64,000 nucleotides of DNA, from the NCBI RefSeq assembly GCF_900188345.1, contig NZ_FZOD01000020.1:62001-126000 (forward strand). Direction: 5' to 3'. The stretch comes from Streptosporangium subroseum. Lineage in GTDB: Bacteria; Actinomycetota; Actinomycetes; Streptosporangiales; Streptosporangiaceae. The notes under the pieces were generated by a model. The model made no database searches and was not told where the DNA came from. It worked only from the letters and a program-made list of their open reading frames with translations. The translations under genes were made by a program, and so were the position numbers. Positions 16,684 to 24,274 of the stretch are shown in pieces (the first letter of the stretch is position 1; every line of letters starts with the position of its first letter).

Positions 16684-17214
16684 ATGGCGATTTACGATGC
16701 CACCATGAGTGAGGCGACCCTCGGCCACATGCACGCGCGGGTGGACAACTGCTCCATCGAGCGCACCCTCGCCGTCGTCGGCGAGAAATGGACGCTCCTG
16801 GTGCTGCGTGAGGCGTTCAACGGGGTGCGGCGCTTCGCCGACATGCAGGCCTCGACGGGAGCGCCCAGGCAGGTCCTGAGCGCCCGGCTGACCCGCCTGG
16901 TGGAGGAGGGGATCCTGCGCAAGGTCCCCTACCGCGAGCCCGGCCAGCGACGGCGGGACGAATACCGGCTGACGCAGATGGGGCTGGACCTCTATCCGAC
17001 CATGATGGCGCTGATGCAGTGGGGCGACCGATACCTCGCCGACCCGGACGGCCCTCCCGTGCTCATCACCCATCGCGGCTGCGGAGCCCTGGTCGAGCAG
17101 CATTTCCGCTGCGCCGACGGCCATGAGGTCGCCGGCCCCCGGGAGGTCACGCCGATCCCGGGTCCCGGGTTGGCGGTCAGCGAGCCAGCGCGCGCAGGCA
17201 GCGCCGCAGGCTGA
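16684..17214 (+). CDS. HxlR family transcriptional regulator
   Basis: A 176-residue winged-helix regulator. The HxlR signature is complete: a cysteine near the N-terminus (NCSIERTLAVVGEKWTLLVL), then FADMQASTGAPRQVLSARL, the wing RKVPYREPGQRRRDEYRLT, and the dimerisation helix. Single-cysteine members sense electrophiles or oxidants, so C23 may be the switch. GGAGGTAAC precedes the ATG. It overlaps the converging membrane-protein gene by 38 bp at its 3' end. Confidence 0.9.
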   Translation: MAIYDATMSEATLGHMHARVDNCSIERTLAVVGEKWTLLVLREAFNGVRRFADMQASTGAPRQVLSARLTRLVEEGILRKVPYREPGQRRRDEYRLTQMGLDLYPTMMALMQWGDRYLADPDGPPVLITHRGCGALVEQHFRCADGHEVAGPREVTPIPGPGLAVSEPARAGSAAG

Positions 17215-17815
17215 GCACCGAGATCAGCCCGGCGCCGCCGAGCAGCACCGCGACCGCCGAGGTCCTGACGACGAGATAGGCCTCCGTGGTCAGGCTGAAC
17301 AGCAGCCACACGCTCAGCACCGCGTTGACCATCTGCGCACAGCCCCACAGGACCGACTGCCGTACGAAGAAGCGACGCATCAGCGAATGCTCCAGCAGAT
17401 GCTCGGGCAGCGGTATCAGGTCGCTCGCCACCCGCTGGGCCAGCGGCCGCCGCAGCGGGGCGGTCAGCAGGAACCCCATGCTCGCGCAGAACACCCCGAG
17501 GCAGGACGGCAGGAAGAAGAAGATCGAGCTCTCCGTCACCCCGGCCAGCACCGCCCTGACCGTGACCGCGCCCGCCGCCAGCAACAGCGTGCCGGGGACC
17601 CCTCTGCGCTTGACCAGCCGCCAGACGACCCCGCCGTAGACCCAGGCCACCGCCACGGCCAGGGCGCCGTACAGCCCCAGTGCGGCCAGCGCGGCGTAGA
17701 AGACGGCGACCGGGAGGATCATGCCCTCCAGCACCCGGGGTGCCGCGTGCCGCAGCAGCGCCCCCAGACGGGGCAGCGCGATCGGAGCCACGGGGGTCGG
17801 CATGAGCACAGTCAT
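17177..17815 (-). CDS. VC0807-like multi-spanning membrane protein
   Basis: A 212-residue hydrophobic protein with about five to six predicted membrane segments (for example ILPVAVFYAALAALGLYGAL and SSIFFFLPSCLGVFCASM). The layout and the FLLTAPLRRPLAQRVASDLIPLP loop resemble VC0807/DUF3159-type proteins of unknown role. I start at the MTVLMPT methionine; a second candidate at 17863 adds 16 residues. It converges on and overlaps the HxlR gene; its upstream side carries a 32-bp periodic array. Confidence 0.6.
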   Translation of the reverse strand: MTVLMPTPVAPIALPRLGALLRHAAPRVLEGMILPVAVFYAALAALGLYGALAVAVAWVYGGVVWRLVKRRGVPGTLLLAAGAVTVRAVLAGVTESSIFFFLPSCLGVFCASMGFLLTAPLRRPLAQRVASDLIPLPEHLLEHSLMRRFFVRQSVLWGCAQMVNAVLSVWLLFSLTTEAYLVVRTSAVAVLLGGAGLISVLSLRRCLRALAR

Positions 17816-17934
17816 CAGGGGCGCGCTCCGGAGGTGCTGGGACGTTCCGGGGGGTGAGCTCATCCGACCGTACGCGAAGCCCGTGGACTCCGGCAGTCTT
17901 TCAACGACTTCGGCAACTTCGACAAATCCGACAA

Positions 17935-18196
17935 ATCCAGTGATCGAACGGTCCCGGCTGCCTCGCCATGGTGAATCACATGGTTCCAGGCGCCCCATCA
18001 CGGTGAACCGAACGCACTCGGCCGCCTCGGCACGATGGATCGAACGGCCTCAGGCGCCTCATCACGATGAATCAAGCCCTTCCGGGCGCCTCACCACGGT
18101 GAACCGGGCGATCCCGGCCATCCCCACGGTGAACCGAGCGGTCACAGACGCCTCGCCACGGTGAATCGGGCGATCCCAGGCGTCTGCCACGGTGAA
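17935..18196. repeat. 32-bp periodic array of CACGGTGAA cores
   Basis: Eight cores related to CACGGTGAA begin at 17967, 17999, 18031, 18063, 18095, 18125, 18157 and 18188; spacings are 32, 32, 32, 32, 30, 32 and 31 bp. A weaker ninth unit begins near 17935. Several cores sit in the dyad TCACCACGGTGA; the rest of each unit is a degenerate CGGGCGATCCCAGGCGCC. It fills the gap between the divergent VC0807-like and SURF1 genes. The remaining gap sequence (17864-17934) shows no gene. Confidence 0.85.
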
Positions 18197-18246
18197 AGGC
18201 GCACTCGAAGGACGAGGCGACGCACACGGTGCCTAACCTTGAGTGC

Positions 18247-19332
18247 GTGTACCGGTTCCTGCTGACTCCTCGCTGGCTCGCCTTCCACGTCCTGGTGCTG
18301 CTGATCATCCCCTCCTTCGTGCTGCTGGGGCGATGGCAGTTCGGGCGTTACGAGGAGCGGTCCGGGACCAGCCACCAGACCGCCGGCAACCTCGCCGCCG
18401 CACCCGTCCCCGTGGAGAGGCTCACCACCCCGGGCGGCACCGTCCGTGTCCAGGACAAATACCGCTCCGTCACGGCCACCGGAACGTTCGACGCGGGAGC
18501 CCAGCTCGTGGTCCGCCGCCGCGTCCAGGACGGTGTGGTCGGCTTCTACGTTCTCACCCCGCTGACCACGGCGAGCGGGGCGGGCGTGCTGGTGAACAGG
18601 GGCTGGGTCAAGGCGGGAGCCACACCGGACGCCCTCCCCGAGGTTCCCCCGCCGGTCTCGGGTGAGGTGACTGTCACCGGACGGCTACGTCCCACCGAGA
18701 CCGAGGACTCCTCCGGCATCCGGGACCGGGAGGGGCTTCCCAAGGGGCAGGTCCTATTGATCAACACCGAGGCGATCGGACGCGGCCTGCCGTACAAACT
18801 CCTCGGCGGATACGTGGACCTGATCGAGCAGTCGCCCAAGGCCACCGCCGCACCCGCGCCACTGCCCGAGCCGGACATCGGCGAGGGCGGCGGGCTCAAC
18901 CTGGCGTACGGCGTGCAGTGGTGGCTGTTCATCGGCATCGCGATCGGCGGCTGGATCATGCTGATCCGTCGTGAGGCCGCCGACCTCCAGGCCGCGGCCG
19001 CAGGCGCGGTGCCCGGCAAGCGCTCGGGAGACACCGAACCCTCCGAGGACGGCGGACCCGCCGGGCCCTCGCAGTCGACCGGACCCGCACAGCCGGCCGA
19101 GTCCACACCATCACCGGAGTCCGCGCGGACAACCGAACTCGCACAATCACCGGAGCCCGTACAGCCGGCCGAGCCCACGCAATCGACCGGGCCCGTACGG
19201 CCGTCCGAGCCGACGCGGCCGGCCGACCCCGGCACGTCCCCGCCTTCCGGTCGGCCCTCACCGTCCGAGGAGTCCTCACAGCCCGAGGAGTCCGCCGAGC
19301 CCGCGCGGTCCGCCAAGCGGGCCGGAGCCTAG
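18247..19332 (+). CDS. SURF1 family protein with a repetitive C-terminal tail
   Basis: A 361-residue assembly factor for cytochrome c oxidase. The two transmembrane helices bracket the extracytoplasmic domain: TPRWLAFHVLVLLIIPSF at the N-terminus and WWLFIGIAIGGWIMLI near residue 235. GRWQFGRYEER follows helix one as in SURF1 proteins, and VLVNRGWVKAG is a conserved core segment. The start GTG 18247 gives the usual MYRFLLTPRW opening; GTG 18229 is an alternative. After residue ~255 the protein becomes a Pro/Ser/Glu/Thr-rich tail of about 100 residues with imperfect PAQPAEST/EPTQSTGPV repeats, not part of the family. Confidence 0.9.
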   Translation: MYRFLLTPRWLAFHVLVLLIIPSFVLLGRWQFGRYEERSGTSHQTAGNLAAAPVPVERLTTPGGTVRVQDKYRSVTATGTFDAGAQLVVRRRVQDGVVGFYVLTPLTTASGAGVLVNRGWVKAGATPDALPEVPPPVSGEVTVTGRLRPTETEDSSGIRDREGLPKGQVLLINTEAIGRGLPYKLLGGYVDLIEQSPKATAAPAPLPEPDIGEGGGLNLAYGVQWWLFIGIAIGGWIMLIRREAADLQAAAAGAVPGKRSGDTEPSEDGGPAGPSQSTGPAQPAESTPSPESARTTELAQSPEPVQPAEPTQSTGPVRPSEPTRPADPGTSPPSGRPSPSEESSQPEESAEPARSAKRAGA

Positions 19333-20027
19333 CCGACGGCGAGGTTCACGAGCTGCCCGAGGGCGACGGTGACCCATGCGGTGACTATGCCGACCCCGAT
19401 CGCCGTGAGGAAGCCGAAACCCCCCTCCAGCCGCTTGCGCGGGGTCGGCCGTTCTCCCGCCCGGAACCAGAGCGGGCGGGGTTCGAGCAGCAGGAACAGG
19501 ATCGCGCCGACCTGCCCGATGCCGAACATCCAGAACCAGGCCCACCGATTGCCCAGCCGGGGCGTCGAGCCGAGCATGATCAGGATGGTGATCACCCAGG
19601 CCACGGCGACCCAGACGGCGGCCGGCCCCCGCACATCGAAGGGCCAGCGGGGCAGGAACATCCCCCCGCCCGTGTTGTCCCTGACGTTGATCGTCCTGAC
19701 GGAGCCGTCGCCCAGGTCCCGCCTGAGATCCGTGACGGTATAGACGCCCGAGTCCTCCACGAGTGGCCGCGGGCTGACCCAACGCCAGACCAGCGGGCCC
19801 TCGGTCCATCGCACATAGGAGAGGTCGCCGTTCTGCTCCCTGAACTCGACGGCGGTGACCCTGCCGGCCGCCGCGGCGGCGCGGAACTCCGCCTGCGTCC
19901 GGGGTACGGGATTGAGACTCAGCACGGTGACCAGAGCGCCCCAGAGCAGGACGACCAGCAACACGCACCGAACGATCAATCCGACGACTCGCCAGCCTTG
20001 ACGCACTTCGAGCACATCGGGAGCCAT
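19329..20027 (-). CDS. Membrane protein of unknown function
   Basis: A 232-residue protein. One hydrophobic segment lies at about residues 14-38, an extracytoplasmic domain with Trp/Arg-rich strands (40-130), then two to three further segments (VWVAVAWVITILIMLGS, FWMFGIGQVGAILFLLLEP, a last one near the C-terminus). I do not recognise the family. Its stop overlaps the SURF1 stop by 3 bp in convergent orientation. Confidence 0.7.
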   Translation of the reverse strand: MAPDVLEVRQGWRVVGLIVRCVLLVVLLWGALVTVLSLNPVPRTQAEFRAAAAAGRVTAVEFREQNGDLSYVRWTEGPLVWRWVSPRPLVEDSGVYTVTDLRRDLGDGSVRTINVRDNTGGGMFLPRWPFDVRGPAAVWVAVAWVITILIMLGSTPRLGNRWAWFWMFGIGQVGAILFLLLEPRPLWFRAGERPTPRKRLEGGFGFLTAIGVGIVTAWVTVALGQLVNLAVG

Positions 20028-20176
20028 GATTTATTTACTACCTCATGGCCGTGCGTTGTCCATGTCCATATCAAAAAGGAGCGCCGGGCCTTTCGCCGAC
20101 ATCGTCACCAGAAGCTCGCTCTGCCTCCGGAAAATCTCCGATTGCGCGACGCCCACGGCTGGATAGGTTGGAACGC

Positions 20177-20902
20177 GTGATCCGGCATATCGAGTTCGCA
20201 CGACTGCACAATTTCCGGGACGTGGGCGGCTACGCCACCGACGGCGGGCGGGAGGTGTGCTGGCAACGGCTCTACCGGGCCGACTCGCTGCACTGGCTCG
20301 CCGGCGACGATCTCGCCCGCTTTCACGCCCTCGGCGTCCGGACCGTGATCGACCTGCGCCATCCGGAGGAGATCAAGCGCCGCGGCCGGGCACCGCAGGG
20401 GCCGAATTATCACAATTTTTCGGTCGAACACAGATTCTGGAACATCAAGGATGACTTCCACCCCGAGAAGGGGGTCGCCAGGTTCTTCGCCGACCGCTAC
20501 CACGAGGTCGCCCAGGACGGCGTGGTCGAGCTCAGGAGCGCGCTGGAGGTGATCGCCGAGGAGGAGAACGCCCCCGTGGTGATCCACTGTGCGGCGGGCA
20601 AGGATCGCACGGGTGTGCTCGCAGCGCTGGTCCTGCGGCTGCTCGGGGTGGCGGAGGAGGATGTGATCGCCGACTACGCGCTGACCGGGCTGGCGACGCC
20701 CCGGTTCATCGCGTATTGGGAGGAGGAGCACCCGGGCGAGCCGGTGCCGTGGCCGGGACTCGGCCAGGCGCCCGCCGACGCGATGAGGATGTTCCTGACC
20801 GAACTCGGCCCGGTGCGCGACTACTGCGTCAAAATGTTGGGCGTAGACGAACAGGTCATAACCGCCCTTCAGGATCACCTTCTAAAAAATCCCGATACTT
20901 AG
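20177..20902 (+). CDS. Tyrosine/dual-specificity protein phosphatase
   Basis: A 241-residue phosphatase of the Y_phosphatase3/PTP-lipase type. The P-loop HCAAGKDRTG supplies nucleophile C138 and R144; NFRDVGGYAT near the N-terminus is the family's second signature and DLRHPEE is the third. The GTG at 20177 is used because homology begins within a few residues (HIEFARLHNFRDVGG). A terminator hairpin follows. The substrate may be a phosphotyrosine protein or a phosphoinositide. Confidence 0.88.
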   Translation: MIRHIEFARLHNFRDVGGYATDGGREVCWQRLYRADSLHWLAGDDLARFHALGVRTVIDLRHPEEIKRRGRAPQGPNYHNFSVEHRFWNIKDDFHPEKGVARFFADRYHEVAQDGVVELRSALEVIAEEENAPVVIHCAAGKDRTGVLAALVLRLLGVAEEDVIADYALTGLATPRFIAYWEEEHPGEPVPWPGLGQAPADAMRMFLTELGPVRDYCVKMLGVDEQVITALQDHLLKNPDT

Positions 20903-20929
20903 AAGATCTCTGGGTAGGTGCACGTTTCA

Positions 20930-20964
20930 GGGCCCGCCAAGAGCAGCACCCTCCTGGCGGGCCC
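20930..20964 (+). terminator. Hairpin after the phosphatase gene
   Basis: GGGCCCGCCA (20930-20939) and TGGCGGGCCC (20955-20964) pair perfectly over 10 bp, 28 bp after the stop codon. No T-run follows. Confidence 0.65.
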
Positions 20965-21086
20965 GCCCCGGGGCCGCCGTGTTGTCCCTCTCCAGCGGTC
21001 CCGGGGCCCTCCTCAGAGGGACAGAGATACCAAGCGGAGACCTTGCAGCTTGATGAGCGTTATGCCAGCGTCGTACGGTTTACCGC

Positions 21087-22283
21087 GTGACTACGCCGCT
21101 GCTGCCCGACCCCGAGCCAAGGCGGCGGGACTATGTGATTATCTCAGCCGACGACCACCTGATCGAGCCGCCCGACATGTTCGACGATCGGCTCCCTGAG
21201 AAATACGCGGACCTCGCCCCCAAGGTGGTGGAGACCGACTCGGGCCACCAGGTGTGGCGGTACGGCGGAGCCACCTATCCGTGTGCCGGGATCGACGTGG
21301 GCGCCGGCCTGCCCCGCGAGCAGTGGACACTCGACCCGGTGCGGTTCGAGCACATGCGTCCGGGTTGCCACGACATCGAGGCCCGGATCGAGGACATGGA
21401 CCGGGCCGGGGTCTGGGGCGCGCTCTGCTTCCCCGGCATGCTGGCCGGGCAGTCGGGGATGGTTTTCGCCAAGACCCGCGACCAGGAGCTGGGCCTGTCG
21501 GTCCTGCGCGCGTGGAACGACTGGCACGTGGACGTCTGGGCGGGCACCTACCCGGAGCGGATCATCGCCCTGCAGCTCCCCTGGCTGACCGATCCGGAGA
21601 CCGCGGCCAAGGAGATCCGGGACAACGCCGCGCGGGGTTTCAAGGCGGTGCTCTTTCCCGAGTTCCCCACCCGGCTGCGCCTGCCGTCCATCCACACCGA
21701 GCACTGGGACCCGTTCTTCCAGGCCTGCGAGGAGACCGGCACCGTCGTCTGCCTGCACACCGGCGCCGCCTCCTGGGCCCCGGTGCCGTCTCCGGACACG
21801 CCCATCGAGGCGATCACCACGCTGATGCCGGCGAGCGCCATGTTCGCCTGCGCCGACTGGCTCTGGTCGGGCATCCCGCTGCGCTTTCCCGCGCTGCGGA
21901 TCCTGATCGTGGAGGGCGGCGTGGGCTGGCTGCCGATGCTGGCCGAGCGGGCCGACTACGCGCTGGACCACCCGGTCGCCGGCGAGGCGTCCTGGGAGGG
22001 CGGCCTGAAGCCCAGCGAGGTCCTGCGCCGTAACTTCTTCTTCGGCACGCTCAACGACCACGCCCTGTCAGGGGTGCGCCTCGCCGTCGGCTTGGAGCAC
22101 GTCCTGCTGGAGAGCGGTTACCCGCACTCCGACTCGACCTGGCCCGACACCCAGCAGGCCGTCTCGACGAACCTGGGCAGCCTGCCGCCCGCCGACATCG
22201 CCAGGGTGGCCTACGGCAACGCCGCCCGCCTGTTCGGCCACCCGCTGCCCTCCCGCGCCTGGCTCAGGATGGAACAGCTCTGA
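21087..22283 (+). CDS. Amidohydrolase-2 family metal-dependent hydrolase
   Basis: A 398-residue TIM-barrel enzyme of the amidohydrolase-2 group (decarboxylases and hydrolases such as the ACMSD type). ISADDHLIEPPDMF at the N-terminus holds the first metal-site region (H24); GLEHVLLESGYPHSDSTWPD holds the late metal/catalytic residues (H and D). GTG at 21087 is the start. Members act on aromatic or cyclic carboxylates; the substrate here is unknown. It overlaps the converging DUF1232 gene by 20 bp. Confidence 0.85.
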   Translation: MTTPLLPDPEPRRRDYVIISADDHLIEPPDMFDDRLPEKYADLAPKVVETDSGHQVWRYGGATYPCAGIDVGAGLPREQWTLDPVRFEHMRPGCHDIEARIEDMDRAGVWGALCFPGMLAGQSGMVFAKTRDQELGLSVLRAWNDWHVDVWAGTYPERIIALQLPWLTDPETAAKEIRDNAARGFKAVLFPEFPTRLRLPSIHTEHWDPFFQACEETGTVVCLHTGAASWAPVPSPDTPIEAITTLMPASAMFACADWLWSGIPLRFPALRILIVEGGVGWLPMLAERADYALDHPVAGEASWEGGLKPSEVLRRNFFFGTLNDHALSGVRLAVGLEHVLLESGYPHSDSTWPDTQQAVSTNLGSLPPADIARVAYGNAARLFGHPLPSRAWLRMEQL

Positions 22284-22602
22284 CGCGCTTGCGCTCCCAC
22301 TCGACGTAGCGCCCGCCCTCTCCGAGAAGGGAGCTCATCAGCCACAGGAAGACGCCGAAGTCGTCGACCACTCCGATGGCCAGCAGGAAGTCGGGGATGA
22401 CGTCGAGCGGCGACAGCATGTAGAGCACGCCGAGCCCCATCATGGTCAGCTTGCCCTTGCCCATGCTGGGATACTGCCCGCGCGCCGTCGCGCCGATCAA
22501 CCTGGGGATGGCACGCAGGCGGGCGCCGAGGCCGGGGGTGCCCGGCTTCTTCACATCCTTGTAGGTCCGCCAGACCTGTGCCGCACGCGCTGCCTTCGCC
22601 AT
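22264..22602 (-). CDS. YkvA/DUF1232 small membrane protein
   Basis: A 112-residue protein. The DUF1232 core is GLGVLYMLSPLDVIPDFLLAI, a membrane segment with the invariant SP(L/I)DxIPD motif, followed by VVDDFGVFLWLMSSL. An AAGGAGGGATC ribosome site precedes the ATG at 22602. The function of this family is unknown. It converges on the amidohydrolase with overlapping 3' ends. Confidence 0.88.
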   Translation of the reverse strand: MAKAARAAQVWRTYKDVKKPGTPGLGARLRAIPRLIGATARGQYPSMGKGKLTMMGLGVLYMLSPLDVIPDFLLAIGVVDDFGVFLWLMSSLLGEGGRYVEWERKRVRAVPS

Positions 22603-22779
22603 GGGGGATCCCTCCTTGGGAGCACGTTCGAATGGCGGCGTTCTACTACCCCGCCGCATCACGATATAACGCGTGATTTTCGTCCCGGGTTCCCTCGGTC
22701 ATCGGCGCGTACAGAAGGGCCGCCCCGTCGCTGCCCCGTCTCAGCCCGGAGGAACCGCTCCGACGAGCGGATCCCCACG

Positions 22780-23138
22780 TGGGCGCGTCCGGGGCCTCGG
22801 AAGGCCCGTCCACACTTACTCCCGGGCCAGAGACTCGTCCATCCTCACCGACCGGGAGCCCGTTCGCGCCCGCCCGGCGCCAGAGACCGGTCCACGGCTC
22901 TCGGGACGGAGACCCGATCACCTTCGCTCTCGGGCCGGAGACCGATCCGCGTTCACTCCCGGAACATAGACCCGCCCGCATTCACTCCCGGGCCGGAGAC
23001 CGGTCCGCACTCACTCCCGGTTCGGGGCCAGATCACGTTCACTCCCGGAATGTTCACTCCCGGAACAGATACCCGCCCGCATTCACCTCCGGGCCGGAGA
23101 CCGGTCCACGCTCACTCCCGGTTCGGGGCCAGATCGCG
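22780..23138 (-). repeat. Higher-order repeat that includes the LLM gene 3' end
   Basis: Three ~29-bp units, A (TTCACTCCCGGAACA...), B (TTCACTCCCGGGCCGGAGAC...) and C (TCACTCCCGGTTCGGGG...), occur as A1 22952-22980, B1 22981-23010, C1 23011-23037, a 15-bp fragment 23038-23052, then A2 23053-23081, B2 23082-23111 and C2 23112-23138. C2 is the stop codon and last eight sense codons of the LLM gene; C1 differs from it at one base. More degenerate copies extend up to about 22780. No gene lies in 22603-23111. Confidence 0.88.
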
Positions 23139-24080
23139 TACGGCCTGCGCGATCGGGATCTCACCGCCGGGGATCGGGGCGAGGACGGGGGTGTCCAGCC
23201 CGTTGTCCACATACTGCTGGATCCTGGCCCGGCACGTCGCCGCGTCGCCGTGCACGATGAGATCGTCCACGACCTCGTCGGGAATGGCCTTGAGCGCCGC
23301 CTGCCGGTCGCCGACCGCCCACGCCTCGTGCATCGGCCGCAGCACCTCACCACGTCCCAGCCAGTCGTGGAAGGCCGCGTAGACCGGAACGGTCAGGTAA
23401 CTGGCGAGCATCCACCGGCCGAGCTCCCGCACCTTCTCCGTATCGGTGCTGACGCACACGAACAGCCGGGCGATCAGCTCGGTGTCGGGCCCGATCTCGG
23501 CCCTGACCTTGGGCACGTCCTGCGGCGAGAGCCAGTTGGTGATCGCACCGTCGGCCTCCTCCGCGGCCAGGCGCAACATGCGGGGGCGCAGCGCGGCCAG
23601 GACGATCTTCGGCGAGACCTTGGGGGCGCGCTCCAACTTGAAGCCCTTGATCTCGAAGGTCTCGTATTTCTCGGTGACCTTCTCCCCGGCGAGTGCCTTC
23701 TTCAGGAAGCGCAGCGTGTCTCTGGTCCTGGCGAACGGCTTGACGAACTCACCGGCGTTCCAGCGCTCGACGATGGCCGGGGAGGAGGCTCCGATGCCCA
23801 GCACGAACCTTCCGGGGGCGAGGTCGGCGAGCGTGGCGGCGGACATGGCCAGCAGGCCGGGCCCCCGGGTGGAGACCGGGACGATCGCGCTGCCGAGCCG
23901 TACTCCCGGAGCCCATTCGGCGGCCATCGCCAGAGGCACGAAGCCGTCGACGCCGTTGACCTCCGCGGACCAGGCGTCGGTGTAGCCGAGCCCGGGGAGC
24001 TCGGCGATCAAATCCCTGGAATCGGCCAGTGAACGGTCGTAAAAGGGGATCGTCATTCCCCAGCGTGCGCCCGTAGCCAT
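23112..24080 (-). CDS. LLM-class F420-dependent oxidoreductase
   Basis: A 322-residue luciferase-like TIM-barrel protein. It contains MTIPFYDRSLADSRDLI at the start, GRFVLGIGASSPAIVERWNA and the C-terminal GDAATCRARIQQYVDNGLD, resembling the mycobacterial F420-dependent dehydrogenase/TIGR03857 groups. The ATG at 24080 follows a GGAGG site. The upstream region holds a TAGAAC-N3-GTTCT dyad typical of TetR-type control. The last codons form part of a repeat array. The substrate is unknown, though lipid or steroid oxidation is plausible. Confidence 0.82.
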   Translation of the reverse strand: MATGARWGMTIPFYDRSLADSRDLIAELPGLGYTDAWSAEVNGVDGFVPLAMAAEWAPGVRLGSAIVPVSTRGPGLLAMSAATLADLAPGRFVLGIGASSPAIVERWNAGEFVKPFARTRDTLRFLKKALAGEKVTEKYETFEIKGFKLERAPKVSPKIVLAALRPRMLRLAAEEADGAITNWLSPQDVPKVRAEIGPDTELIARLFVCVSTDTEKVRELGRWMLASYLTVPVYAAFHDWLGRGEVLRPMHEAWAVGDRQAALKAIPDEVVDDLIVHGDAATCRARIQQYVDNGLDTPVLAPIPGGEIPIAQAVRDLAPNRE

Positions 24081-24123
24081 CGTGTCGCCTCCGTGTCCGT
24101 GGTCGCCGCTCCGTCGATGTTCT

Positions 24124-24140
24124 TTAGAACGATGTTCTGA
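24124..24140. promoter_or_regulatory. TetR-type operator candidate upstream of the LLM gene
   Basis: TTAGAAC-GAT-GTTCTGA is a near-perfect dyad 44 bp upstream of the LLM start. A single half-site GTTAGAACC is at 24261-24269 before the divergent repeat-protein gene. Similar AGAAC/GTTCT sites bind TetR regulators of lipid catabolism. Confidence 0.5.
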
Positions 24141-24274
24141 TGTAGCTTGCCGCACCCGCTCGGGAGCATCAACGGGTCGGCCGTACCAACCGGACGGTAT
24201 GTTACCGGATAAGGATCTACGTCACCCGTCCACTTACACCTTCATCACTGTGCGTTAGATGTTAGAACCTTTAC

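Noticed and set aside
17935..18196. CRISPR array
   Set aside because: Cores are only 9-12 bp, units are degenerate over the whole length, and no cas gene is near; spacer-like parts are related to each other.
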